From Oreohelix idahoensis (taxonomy: Eukaryota; Mollusca; Gastropoda; Stylommatophora; Oreohelicidae): a DNA stretch of 64,000 nucleotides. Position numbers and translations under genes: made by a program. Positions within the stretch are counted from its first letter, which is position 1. Every line of letters starts with the position of its first letter. A model generated the notes under the pieces. It worked only from the letters and a program-made list of their open reading frames with translations, was not told the origin of the DNA and made no database searches. The stretch spans positions 1 to 64,000 of the forward strand of contig JAMPIV010000589.1 in assembly GCA_024509875.1 (NCBI GenBank). Direction: 5' to 3'. Below, in pieces: positions 11,149 through 21,116 of this stretch.

Positions 11149-12172
11149 CTAATGTTGTCCTTCCAGCGGACTCTCGGTCGTCCTGGGGGTCTGGATCCCT
11201 AGATCTTTGTTTCCCATGCTTGTCGTGGTAGCCGATCTTCTCCCATTCTGCAGACATGGCCAAACCATCTTAGTTGGGACTGTTCTACTTGGGTCTGTAG
11301 CGGGTGACATTTTAGGTCTTGACGTATCGTCTCTTCTTAATACTTCAACCACCTTCCTCAGATACCTCATTTCTGAGGTTTGGATCTGGCTTTTGTGGGT
11401 TGTAGTCATTGCCCATGACTCGCATCCATATGTTAAGACTGGGCCATAGGTTGAGCGGTATACAGCCATCTTCGTTTTCTTACCAACCTCTTTCTTCCTG
11501 AGGAATCCTCGATTTATGGCCTGAAAAAGTCTCCCAGCCGCTGCTTTTCGAGTGGCCAACTCTTCTTTGATGCCTCCCTTTCGGTCTATAATAGCTCCGA
11601 GATATTTAAAGTGGTCGACCTGCTCCAGGACCTGTTCTCCCAACTTAATCTGATGTCTTCTTTCTTCTCGTGATATCACCATGGATTTTGTTTTAAAGCT
11701 GCTTATGACCATCCCTCTCTTCTCCAGCTCTTCCTTCCAGACTTGCAGATTGGATTGGAGATGTGTCTCTGATTTAGCAATCATGACAACATCATCAGCA
11801 AATGCTAGCTCTGAAATACAGACCTGTCTCATCTTCCAGTACCCCACTGAATACTTTCTTGTTCTCTCCTTACATGCCTTGATGACATCGTCCATGAGGA
11901 GTATGAAAAGATAAGGTGACAGGATATCACCTTGTCTTACACCATTGGTGGTCCTGAACTCTTCTGACTTATAGTTTGCTGTCCTCACATAATTTCTGCA
12001 AGACTTGTAGAAGCTCTGTATAGCATGAATCAGAGGTGCTGGAATATTCTTCCTTGCCAAACAGTCCCAAAGTTTGCTCCAGGGGACCCTGTCAAACGCC
12101 TTTTCCAGATCTATGAAACAAAGATGGATCTCACTCTTGTACTCAAGGGCCTTTTCACTCAGCTGGAAAGCG
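11149..12172 (-). pseudogene. LINE reverse transcriptase, left-arm copy
   Basis: Homology starts upstream of the first Met-like codon: a CFIDLEKAFD block (motif A), then NGVRQGDILSPYLF, then the catalytic ELAFADDVVMIA block (FADD), then HFKYLGAIID and YGCESWA. Compared with the right-arm copy, a 17-base stretch after AGAGAC is missing. The last 60 or so residues are therefore out of frame and the GHVCRM region is lost. The 5' part was removed by the twin-priming junction. The protein would copy LINE RNA at a nicked target, but this copy is dead. Confidence 0.85.
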
Positions 12173-12174
12173 AC

Positions 12175-12859
12175 TCTTCAGATTCTACAGTGAGCAGAAT
12201 CTGATCATTACAAACACAAAGTTCCCCCATAAGCGCATACATGCTTACACTAGATGTGAACCAACAAAGAATGAGAAGTCAGTGATCGACTATGCCATAA
12301 TTAGGAGGAGCTCATTCAAATATGTCCGGGATGCTAGAGTCTGGAGGTGGCCAGAAATTGGAAGTGATCACAACCTGCTTACAATCAAGAGAACAACTGA
12401 AAGAGTTGCACAGCCAAGGAACTGCCCAACATCATGCAAGAAACAAAGTAAACGAAAGGGAGAAATGAGCATTAAGACCTACAAGCTGAGAGAGCCAGAA
12501 ATTAAGACCAGATATCAGGGGCTTATAACTACAGCGGTGAGAAACACAGAAGAACAACCTGGAAACCCTCTGGCTCAAATTCAAGGACATCATAAAGACA
12601 GCTGCTGCAGAAGCATGTGGTGAAGTCCGACTTGGGAACAAGAGAAAGAGGACATCTTGGTGGACAGAGGAAGTCAAAGAGAAAATAAGAGACAAGAAAA
12701 TGGCATGGAAACAATACTTAGGAGCTAAAAACACAGCAGGACAAATAGAGAAATATAGAGAATATGTGACACTCAGAACAGAAGCAAAGAACAAGGTGCT
12801 AGCAGCAAAACAAAAGTCCTGGGAAGAATTTGGAGAAAAGCTAGAAAAAGATGCGCAAG
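12175..12859 (+). pseudogene. LINE endonuclease end and linker (inverted 5' segment)
   Basis: The plus strand encodes the C-terminal part of an APE-like endonuclease (LIITNTKFPHKRIHAYT, then IDYAIIRRSSF, then EIGSDHNLLTI with the SDH catalytic block). A Lys-rich linker with KSWEEFGEKLEKD follows. The frame shifts near 12560 and resumes at 12700. The N-terminal endonuclease half is absent. Confidence 0.8.
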
Positions 12860-12952
12860 AAGAAATGGAAACACACATTCAAACGCAATGAAGCTGTGAA
12901 GTGTGTCACCCACCTTTTCAAAAATGACCCAATAGATATTGGACAAATAGAC
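12860..12952 (-). mobile_element. Tc1-like element: 3' UTR segment between two insertions
   Basis: Begins with the right copy of the LINE target duplication and ends with TAGAC, the left target duplication of LTR element C. Joined conceptually to 22285 onward, it continues into the Tc1 transposase C-terminus on the minus strand. Confidence 0.7.
12948..12952. repeat. Target-site duplication of LTR element C (left)
   Basis: TAGAC immediately before the TG of the left LTR, repeated at 22285-22289 immediately after the CA of the right LTR. Confidence 0.9.
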
Positions 12953-14112
12953 TGTTGGGGCTGTATATTGATTGTTGATAGTGTTTTGTGTCAATCGTGC
13001 TGATTTCGCGAATATATAAAATCTGGATGCAGTAAGGTGCAAACTCAACGTAGGCACATCAACAAGTGCCAATACGTGATAGTCAAACTCGTTACTTGAA
13101 AAGTTCATACATGGTTTATTAACATCACATCATACGGGACGATACATTCAACGTGGACGGTTAATAGGTGATTCAACATGATGATAGTGGACGCATGTCC
13201 TCAATAAAAATTCAAATAAATAGTCTCAGAAGATTCCTCAAGTAAATTCTGACCAGGTCTCTGAGTGAATACATCAATAGTCATAAAGGTCATGAAGTAG
13301 ATTAAGTACAATGTTATATTGATCACGGTTGACCTTTCCTCAAGGACAAGAGATTCTCATTATACTTGGTAGTATCTAAGATCCCGATCTTTAGTATTTT
13401 CATATATAAAGAAGTCCTCATCAACTAATCATAGTAGAACGTAGGTGCAGGTTCCTACTAAATACCTTCTAGGCATGTAAAGTTACTTAGGCATTGATAC
13501 TTGAATAACCTCTTGTATTAGCCGTGACTGACCCCAACGGCTTCCTTATAATATATATATATATATATATCGTAGATCCACGGTAGTTACCGACGATCCC
13601 TTTGATAGGCATTTACTGGCATATAAAAATACATCTTCAGCGGTGAATCCATTTCGGTACAGGCTAGTTACCTGACATCGACTAGATACTCACGACTTTG
13701 GAGAACAATCATTATTATTATAATAAATACATACGTGGTTCTTCCAACGAATGAACACTCACGTGGACGACTACCGGCTACGACTGCTAATCCGCAGGAC
13801 CGGGTCTAAAACATCAATACTTTACTCAAAACACGGGTTTCGAACTCCCAAAGCTTCCTTTGTAGGACTTGGGATTCTTGCTTCTCAAACCCACATATGA
13901 CGTCAACCGACTGTCTAGATACACGTGCGGTCGGGATCACCCCTATACGCCTTAGTGCACAACCGTGCGCTAATGAAATCAAACTCACCAATAAGACTTA
14001 CTCTCATGTAAGTAGGTGCGCAAAGTTTATTACAGAGGTAGGACAACATATTAATAATATGAGACTACCTTCATCTGTAAAGGAGTGTAGAGGTCTACGA
14101 AAAGGCTCTACA
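12953..14112 (-). repeat. 3' LTR of element C
   Basis: 1160 bp, TG...CA ends, direct copy of 21117-22284. Contains an (AT)n tract near 13550. Short ORFs in it recur in the other LTR and have no recognised product. Confidence 0.92.
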
Positions 14113-14150
14113 GATTCCTTACCAATCCCCCCAAAAAAATTAATTATATT
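14113..14150 (-). promoter_or_regulatory. Polypurine tract of element C
   Basis: The minus strand reads GGGGGGATTGGTAAGGAATC immediately before the 3' LTR. This is the expected place and purine richness for the plus-strand DNA primer. The exact primer edges are inferred. Confidence 0.55.
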
Positions 14151-15020
14151 AATTTTTTTCTTTAATACTCGACACTAGAGGTGATTCAAGTTTACATATT
14201 ACTATTTTTACAAATATATGATGATAAAAATAATAAAATATGAAATTCCAATTAACTCAAATCAACAAAAGGTATGCATAAAAGCATACATCCACAATTG
14301 CACACCTTTGGTACAATGTGGTAAATGAACTAAACTATCATATTAGAAATATTGAATTAACACAAATGTAAACGCAAATGAAAAGAAATGATGAGAAACC
14401 AATGAATAAACAGAAAAGTGATGGATATGCATTTAAAATGACAAGTGAAAAAATGAAAGAATACAATTTGAACACGTGTACAGATCAACACCCTTAACTG
14501 TGTCTAAGTCATTTTGTGGTACTAATTAAAGTACTAATGTTAAATTAATGTGCTTAAATACAAATATTGATAAATCCACTTAAATAATGTATAGTTACTT
14601 ACATTAATCATTATTTTAACTAACTAAGTATCTAAGTTTAATAATCTAATTAATTCATTTATTTCACTCTAATAGTGTTATTAATTCCTTAAATAACGAA
14701 AGTTCCATTTTCCTGTTAGTGAACAGTTTATAATATAACAAGTTCAGTTCCACGAATAAATCAAAGTGTTAGAAATGTTATTTCTGTGAGAAAATATAAT
14801 CCTTTTCCAACGTTATTATCTCTTCAATGTCATAATTAAGTGAATTTTATTTTCACAAAGATAGTCATATACCTTAACGTTCCATGTTATTTTGATACAT
14901 AAGCATTGTAGATTTCACTTGACTGAATGTTAATGACTCTTATAATCGAGGTATTACACGTAAAAGTTACACTCGACGAACTGTCAGTGTCGAAGTTCAG
15001 TTGTCTTTAGTGCGTAGCTG
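14151..15020 (-). other. 3' untranslated region of element C
   Basis: AT-rich, no open frame of note and no env-like gene. It separates the RNase H stop from the polypurine tract. Confidence 0.6.
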
Positions 15021-17963
15021 CTAACTCGATTCATTCGGACATCTCGACAAGATGTCAGCGAGAACATTCTGTGTGCCAGGTATGGATCGAATCGTGAAAC
15101 TAAATGGTTGTAGAGCGATCGCATACCTAGTAGATTTGGCAGATTTCACGTCCTTTGTGTTGAGTGCAGTAAGCGCTTTTTGGTCTGATTCCACAATAAA
15201 GTGTGATCCAAGCAGATATCTCTGAAGTTTATTTATTGACCAAACAAGCCCGAGAAGTTCCTTATCTAAAACTGAATAATTCTGTTCAGTTGGAGTTAAC
15301 TTCCGTGACACATAGAGAACTGGATGCAAGGTGCCATTATATTCTTGTAGTAAGACACTTCCCACGCCGTAATTAGAAGCATCGCTGCGTAAGACAAATG
15401 GCAAATTCTCATTAGGTAACCTTAACACAGGATGATCCGAAAAAAATTTCTTTATGATATCCAACGCGATTTGATGTTCGTTAGACCACCTAATCACGTT
15501 AGCTGCACCTTTCCTAAGTAATGAAGAGAAAGGAGCAGTGATGGACGAAAGATGTGGTATGAATTTCCCATAGTATTGTACTAGTCCTAATAGAGATCGC
15601 ACTTGTTTCTTTGTTTTAGGTGTGGAGATGTTAAGGATTTTAGAGACATTACTGTCCTCTGTATATAACATACCGCGACCAATACGGTGCCCCAAAAAAG
15701 AAATCTTGTGGAAACCCACAAATGCCTTTGATGGCTTAGCAGTTAAGTTATGATTTTGTAACGTGGACAGTAATGAGTTTAATCCTTCTAAATGTTCTTC
15801 CCATGAGTCACTGAAAAGACAAATGTCGTCTATGTACGCAATGACGTTGGGATGATGAGATAGGATTCGACGCATCATGCGTACGAACGTGGCAGGAGCG
15901 TTAACTAACCCGAAAGGCATAAAATTCCATTGGAATAGGCCCCGGGGCGTCGAGAAAGCAGTGAGTGGTTTTGCCCTTTCTGTCAATGGTACTTGCCAAT
16001 AGCCTTTTGACAGATCAAACTTAGAGAAGAAAGTAGAATGAGATAATTTTACTAATAAATCTTCTAAAAGTGGCAAAGGTTCAGCGTCAAATTGTGTGAC
16101 TTTATTTAATTTTCTGTAGTCTACACATAGACGAATGTTATTATCTTTCTTTCTAATTATCACCATAGATGAAGCATATGGTGACAACGATGGTTCAATT
16201 ATGTTTAATCGACGCATCTCATCTAATTCCTTTTCGACCTTATCTCTAAAGTGTAAAGGTATGGGATATGGACGAATACGGATAGGTGTTTCATCAGTTA
16301 GGAGAATATCATGCTGAATAGCTGATGTATGACCTGGAATATCAGTGAGAACCTTATCATACGTTTGAAGTAGTGATGAAACTTGCTGTCGTTGATCAGT
16401 CGAAAGAGAAGAAGAAATAGTGACATCATTCCAGTTTTCCGTGGAATGAAGAGGTAAAACTGGTATGGGCAATTGTACATCTTGAAAAGAAGATTCTTCT
16501 TCTTGTATAACTGACAAATTAGTATAGTTGTGAATATGAGGAGTAGGATCGTTAGTCGCTTGAAATACTGATTGTAAATAATCAGGACGTGAATAATACT
16601 CTTTCAACATGTTAATGTGAAAGGTTTTGTGTTTTCCGTTAATATCGACGATGTAGTCGACATCGGATATTCTTGAAATGATCCTAAAAGGACCTCTCCA
16701 TGTGATAAGTAGACGATTATTATGCGAAGGCAGTAAAACAAAAGCCTCGTCACCAGGAATAAGCTGGCGAAGACGTCTATACCGATTTGCAAATAGACGA
16801 GCTTTTTCTTTAGACTCTTCGGATGATGCAGTAGCTAACCTACAGGCATCTATTATTCTCTTTCTTAAAGAGATGACATATTCATATGAGGATTGAGTTT
16901 CCTCAGGTATATTATCTTCAACCAATAAATCATGGATTAATGACATAGGTCCGCGTGGTTGTATGCCAAAAACTAACTGGAAGGGAGAAAACCCTGTGGC
17001 TTGGTTTTGCACTTCGCGATACGCGAAGAGAGCAGCGGGTAGGACCCTGTCCCACTCCTGAGGGTGATCTTGAGTCATCTTACCCAACAACTGCTTAAGT
17101 GTCCTATTCTGTCTCTCAATTAACCCATTTGACATCGCATGGTATATAGAACTGAGAGATCTATCTATACCCAATGTCTTCATAACCTGTGACATGGATT
17201 CGGAAATAAACTGGACACCATGATCCGATAGGATCTTACGCGGAAAACCAATGCGAGTTAATATCAGCATTAAAGCTTCTGCAACACTGGCAGATGAGGT
17301 GTTCTTAAGAGGTATGGCCTCAGGCCAACGCGTACACATATCGATACAGGTGAGAATATGTGTATGTCCTCTTGCAGATGGCAATATAGGACCAATGATG
17401 TCGATTGCCATTTTATCAAATGGTCTAATAGGTATGTCCGCAGCTTGGATAGGAGCATCATGATACGGACCCCTTACTTTAACTTCCTGACATGTCACGC
17501 AGGAACGACAATAGAGATTAACATCCCTATGAACGCCAGGCCAATAGAATGCGGATAGCACTCTAGATTTGGTTCGCGAGAACCCCATGTGACCTGCGCA
17601 TTGTGAATCATGAGCATGTCGTAATATTCTGGGTCCCATAGCAGACGGGACCAGAATTTGTGAACGCACCAATGAATCTGTTTCTCTTATTAATCTAACT
17701 AAAATACCTCTTTTAAGAGCAAATTGGTGTCTAGACTTTGCAATTGTGTTGTTATTATTTCTCTTAGTCGCCAATTGAAAAAATCTCTGCAAAGAATTGT
17801 CATTCTTTTTGTAAATTAGCAAACAGCTCTCTTGAAATAGGAGAATCATCATCATTACTATTATGAACCGTAGGTTCAGAAGTTGATTCACGCGACAATT
17901 CAGTAGCTTGCGCTCTGGTAACCACTGCATTTGCAGCATGAATGTGTCGCTTTTCCCATTCAT
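15021..17963 (-). CDS. Pol of element C: integrase, then reverse transcriptase and RNase H
   Basis: 980-residue frame; family similarity starts near residue 52. Integrase comes first: a zinc domain (HAHDSQCAGH...CRSCVTC, residues 115-158), the DDE triad at Asp188, Asp247 and Glu283 (D,D35E), and a GPF module at 424-426. A linker of about 120 residues follows, with the PGHTSAIQHDI block. RT has DYRKLNKV, FSKFDLSKGYWQVPL and the catalytic YIDD at 710-713. RNase H has Asp861, Glu902, Asp927 and Asp970. All catalytic residues that I can place are present, so the enzyme part looks intact. The overlap with the gag-protease frame (17800-17963) reflects a frame change at a run of five A near 17809, where element D reads through. 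Confidence 0.92.
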   Translation of the reverse strand: MNGKSDTFMLQMQWLPERKLLNCRVNQLLNLRFIIVMMMILLFQESCLLIYKKNDNSLQRFFQLATKRNNNNTIAKSRHQFALKRGILVRLIRETDSLVRSQILVPSAMGPRILRHAHDSQCAGHMGFSRTKSRVLSAFYWPGVHRDVNLYCRSCVTCQEVKVRGPYHDAPIQAADIPIRPFDKMAIDIIGPILPSARGHTHILTCIDMCTRWPEAIPLKNTSSASVAEALMLILTRIGFPRKILSDHGVQFISESMSQVMKTLGIDRSLSSIYHAMSNGLIERQNRTLKQLLGKMTQDHPQEWDRVLPAALFAYREVQNQATGFSPFQLVFGIQPRGPMSLIHDLLVEDNIPEETQSSYEYVISLRKRIIDACRLATASSEESKEKARLFANRYRRLRQLIPGDEAFVLLPSHNNRLLITWRGPFRIISRISDVDYIVDINGKHKTFHINMLKEYYSRPDYLQSVFQATNDPTPHIHNYTNLSVIQEEESSFQDVQLPIPVLPLHSTENWNDVTISSSLSTDQRQQVSSLLQTYDKVLTDIPGHTSAIQHDILLTDETPIRIRPYPIPLHFRDKVEKELDEMRRLNIIEPSLSPYASSMVIIRKKDNNIRLCVDYRKLNKVTQFDAEPLPLLEDLLVKLSHSTFFSKFDLSKGYWQVPLTERAKPLTAFSTPRGLFQWNFMPFGLVNAPATFVRMMRRILSHHPNVIAYIDDICLFSDSWEEHLEGLNSLLSTLQNHNLTAKPSKAFVGFHKISFLGHRIGRGMLYTEDSNVSKILNISTPKTKKQVRSLLGLVQYYGKFIPHLSSITAPFSSLLRKGAANVIRWSNEHQIALDIIKKFFSDHPVLRLPNENLPFVLRSDASNYGVGSVLLQEYNGTLHPVLYVSRKLTPTEQNYSVLDKELLGLVWSINKLQRYLLGSHFIVESDQKALTALNTKDVKSAKSTRYAIALQPFSFTIRSIPGTQNVLADILSRCPNESS

Positions 17964-19404
17964 TAATTTGCTCTGGTGTACACTCTTTTATACCGTGTAT
18001 ACAACCAAGTATTACATCGCTAACTGGATTCTGCAGAAGACAGGCATGTATCTTCCCTGAAAAGAAAGGTGTATGTAAGTTAATGATTGCTGTAGGGAAG
18101 GTGTCCACAGTTCCCCCAAATGTGACGCACTTGACCACGTTGCCAGTGGCAAAGGAGGGGTCGATCAGAGAGTTCCGCACTCCGACAGTACTGCAGCCTG
18201 AATCAAACAAAATAGAGCAAGGAATCGAGTTAACGTATCCTCTGTTAAATTTTAAACACCCTTTTCCATGGTGAACTGATGCAGAAGTAGCTGTACAAAC
18301 TGCGGGTAGACTTGGTAAAATGTGCCCGCATCGCAGTGTTGTGATCGCCTTGGGCAGGAATAGCGTTGAGCATTCTTGACATGTCTTTACCTGTTCTAGA
18401 TCGATACAAGACATAGCGTTATGTTGATTAACATTATTATCATTACCTTTGTTAGTTTGTGATTCAATTGAAGCAACATTTGAATGTTGTCGTGGTCTGC
18501 TCGACGATCTATCTCTTCGTCGCGATCGATTGTGATTATTGTCATTAAAATTGCTATAATTACTGTTTCTGCTATCATTAAAATTTGGCTGAGTCCGCCA
18601 ATGAAAGTTTTCACTGTTGTGATGTTGGCGAAATGACTTATTCATAAATATATTTCTATTTTCAGGATGATATGATTGAGATCTCCAATGTTGTTTATTA
18701 TTATTACCTTGATTATATTTAGGATTGTTGTTACTAAAATCTCGAGATCTGTGAGCTTGACCCCATGATACATTAAATGGAGCAGAATGTGAGTATTGTT
18801 TCCCCTTTTGAAAATGACCAAAGTTGAAATTATTATTACTTCCCCTTTGAAAATTTCTATCGCTACTCATCGAACGATTTCTAGGGAAATTGTTTTGTTG
18901 CATGGCGAAAGCAACGGGTAAATCGTCCTTAAGCTGCGCATTGCTGACATCCATGTTAGGATGAGCGGTGCAGAAGTTTTTACAATGTTCTGATATTTCT
19001 TTTATATTACTAGGTTTACGTTCATGTAGGAACGCAAGAAATGCAGGACTTACTGCTGATAAAACTTTATCGCGAAGTAATAAGTCGAAAATACCCTCAT
19101 ACGATTTCTCTACCTTAGATAGTTCTATCCATCGTTCCAAGGTAAGACGTATTTGAGAAAGAAAATCATCAAAATTCTTGCTAGATTGCGGGAGCATAGA
19201 CTTGAACCTAAGTCTGTATTGATCTTCTGACATCTGAAATTTGTTTAGAAGAGCGGCCCTGAGAGCATCGTAATCATTTTTATCTATAGAGCTAGTAGTG
19301 TGATAAACAGCCATTGCCTCTCCTGTTAGTAATCTGGATAAGTGGGTGCAATATAATGATTTATCCAAGTTGTACGATCGACATGTAGCCTCAAATCTGT
19401 CCAA
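17800..19404 (-). CDS. Gag capsid region and protease of element C
   Basis: 534 residues. A capsid-like domain (RFEATCRSYNLDKSLYCTHL, LRDKVLSAV, FLHERKPSNIKE) is followed by an Asn/Arg/Ser-rich basic region (about 165-330). Next is a conserved C-X2-C-X13-C-X-H motif at 342-361 instead of a CCHC knuckle. The retropepsin-like protease has the active site FDSGC (400-404) and a later VILGCIHG block. The frame is entered from the upstream gag frame through a break in a run of seven T (minus strand, about 19402-19408). Assembly in the cytoplasm and polyprotein cleavage are the known roles of these domains. Confidence 0.85.
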   Translation of the reverse strand: MDRFEATCRSYNLDKSLYCTHLSRLLTGEAMAVYHTTSSIDKNDYDALRAALLNKFQMSEDQYRLRFKSMLPQSSKNFDDFLSQIRLTLERWIELSKVEKSYEGIFDLLLRDKVLSAVSPAFLAFLHERKPSNIKEISEHCKNFCTAHPNMDVSNAQLKDDLPVAFAMQQNNFPRNRSMSSDRNFQRGSNNNFNFGHFQKGKQYSHSAPFNVSWGQAHRSRDFSNNNPKYNQGNNNKQHWRSQSYHPENRNIFMNKSFRQHHNSENFHWRTQPNFNDSRNSNYSNFNDNNHNRSRRRDRSSSRPRQHSNVASIESQTNKGNDNNVNQHNAMSCIDLEQVKTCQECSTLFLPKAITTLRCGHILPSLPAVCTATSASVHHGKGCLKFNRGYVNSIPCSILFDSGCSTVGVRNSLIDPSFATGNVVKCVTFGGTVDTFPTAIINLHTPFFSGKIHACLLQNPVSDVILGCIHGIKECTPEQINEWEKRHIHAANAVVTRAQATELSRESTSEPTVHNSNDDDSPISRELFANLQKE

Positions 19405-19577
19405 AAAAATATGACATCGTCGGATGGTGGAGTAAACTTAGGCAATTTGAGATGAATCTCTCTAAAATTCTCATGTCTAGATGAAGACTGGCCTTCCTGA
19501 GTCTTTTGTGTATTACATTCACTTGACAATCTTATTCTATCAAATTCCAATTCGGCAAGTTTCAAATCATGTCTCAA
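19326..19577 (-). pseudogene. Gag middle segment of element C in a third frame
   Basis: Carries the HDLKLAELEFDRIRL and HLKLPKFTPPSDDVIFF blocks. These match element D's LALELEKLKLL and NLPAFNPSIDDITFY blocks, then the frame drifts at the seven-T run. It bridges the charged-helix frame and the capsid frame, so gag of this copy is split into three frames. Confidence 0.75.
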
Positions 19578-20091
19578 GCTGAAGCCTTTTTGTATTTTGT
19601 TCAGCTATTAATCTTCTTTCTTCCATCTCCTTTTGTTTAACTTCCATCTCAATTTTAAGTAGTCTTTCTTTTTCTGCCGCATCTCTTTTAAATTTTTCTT
19701 CAGCCTCGAATTTTTTCTGTTCGGACTCACGCTGAAATCGTTTCTCTTCTAATTCAGCGGCTAATCTCATTTTTTTCTCCTCTTCCGCAGCCTCAAATTT
19801 CCTCCTCTTTTCATTTTCCTCAGCCTCAATCCGTTTTTGATCTGCCTCAAATTTCAACTTCTTTTCATTTTCCTCAGCCCGTTTCTCTTCTAATTCAGCG
19901 GCCAATCTCATTTTTTTCTCATTTTCATCAGCCTCAAATCTCAAATTTTTTAATCTTAATTTCTCAGCTTCTAATCTTTGAGATTCCAACCTTTGAGACT
20001 CTTTATATTCTGTCATAGCAAATGATCTAATCTCTTCCTGTGGTATATTAAGCGCCTTAGCCTGCTTAATAAAATAGTCTAAGGTAGACAT
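19567..20091 (-). CDS. Gag N-terminal charged-helix segment of element C
   Basis: 174 residues from an ATG in good context with elements A, B and D (MSTLDYFIKQAKALNIPQEE). After about 35 residues it becomes a Glu/Lys/Arg/Ala-rich stretch with repeated units such as ENEKKLKFEAD and AELEEKR. It is predicted to be a long single helix or coiled coil. It ends at a stop where the next gag frame begins (+1 relation). The role is unknown. It is likely part of Gag, since in A and B the same type of stretch is in frame with the capsid. Confidence 0.8.
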   Translation of the reverse strand: MSTLDYFIKQAKALNIPQEEIRSFAMTEYKESQRLESQRLEAEKLRLKNLRFEADENEKKMRLAAELEEKRAEENEKKLKFEADQKRIEAEENEKRRKFEAAEEEKKMRLAAELEEKRFQRESEQKKFEAEEKFKRDAAEKERLLKIEMEVKQKEMEERRLIAEQNTKRLQLET

Positions 20092-21097
20092 TATTCAAGA
20101 TTATAATGAAATATTTCTACATAAAATGTTACTATAACGAGTGGTCTTCGTTCCTGTCCTAGAACGGTAAATTCAAGTTATATAATAGGCAATTATATTA
20201 ATAATTAATAAAGTAATTTATACCATGAAATGTTATGAAAGCATTAACGTGACAGACAATAGGCACAATACTGACACGACACGATAATCAAGACAAATGA
20301 AAACAGTCGTAGAAATCAACTAAAATAAAAATGTGGAACTAAAATAGGATGTCGTAAAAAATTACGATGACATCTACGATCAGATAATACACAAGACAGT
20401 TGACAACACAGTGTATAGACATCAATGGTGTAAGAAACTGAACGACAGTCAGGTTAGAAGGACGCATAATACAAACAAGATACATTATAAAACTAAGGTA
20501 TGAGTAAAAATAACTACGAAAACAACGATTAAAAATTGACACTACAGCTAAAACAGTCAGGTGTCATAGACTACCAGACACAGTGGACCAAAGATCCTTC
20601 TATGCTCACGCATAGGAACATTCCACTGAGGGAAGTCTGCAAAATAATATCCTACAGAACACTCAAGACGGACCTGTGGTGAAACTGGTATTTTTCCGTC
20701 CTAAGTCGCCATTCCCAACCTCCCACAAAAAACATTGAACATAGAACATGCAACATGAATAAAGAAGCAGTGGACATATTACGAGATAAGATGCAGCTAA
20801 ACGTAAAACGGTGTAATAACAACACGACGTTTTTACTTATCTCAACCGGCTAAAAAACAATATCCCTCGCATCCGGGACTGCATGTATGAGACATCTATT
20901 TGACGAAATATAAAGCCAGAGTCCAATGTCGAAACTTGACAGTTAAAGTCCCTGGGTTGTCCTTGACCTGGGATGACCGTTAGAATTGCTGCAAGGTCCA
21001 GGATGTTGTCGCCTTGAAAGATACCATATTTCTGTTCAACCGAGTTTGAATGTAGACTGGAGTTCGATTCCGCTATTGAAAACTGGATATTTTCAGA
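20092..21097 (-). other. 5' leader of element C
   Basis: About 1 kb non-coding leader between primer binding site and gag. Small ORFs show no recognised similarity. Confidence 0.6.
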
Positions 21098-21113
21098 GCA
21101 CACTTGGCCGCCA
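21098..21113 (-). promoter_or_regulatory. Primer binding site of element C
   Basis: The minus strand reads TGGCGGCCAAGTGTGC three bases from the 5' LTR edge, complementary to a CCA tRNA end. Element D has a related start, TGGTGGCCA. The tRNA is not identified. Confidence 0.6.
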
Positions 21114-21116
21114 TAC

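Larger units (their letters stand above)
11021..12859 (-). mobile_element. APE-type LINE with 5' inversion (twin priming), left-arm copy
   Basis: The element lies on the minus strand and its 3' end is a (TAAG)n tail at 11021-11032. RT occupies 11149-12172 on the minus strand. The segment 12175-12859 encodes the upstream endonuclease and linker but on the plus strand. The 5'-most endonuclease part touches the RT junction and the later linker part lies at the outer edge. This is the order expected from twin priming. About 100 residues between linker and RT are missing. A 13-bp target duplication encloses both segments. Confidence 0.85.

Noticed and set aside
13806..14178. Frames repeated in both LTRs of element C (also at 21978-22287)
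   Set aside because: They recur because the LTRs are duplicates; on overlapping opposite strands and with no known similarity.
15021..17963. Ty1/copia assignment because integrase precedes RT
   Set aside because: RT blocks (YRKLN, SKGYWQVPL, Y-DD), RNase H and the GPY/F module are of Ty3/gypsy type.
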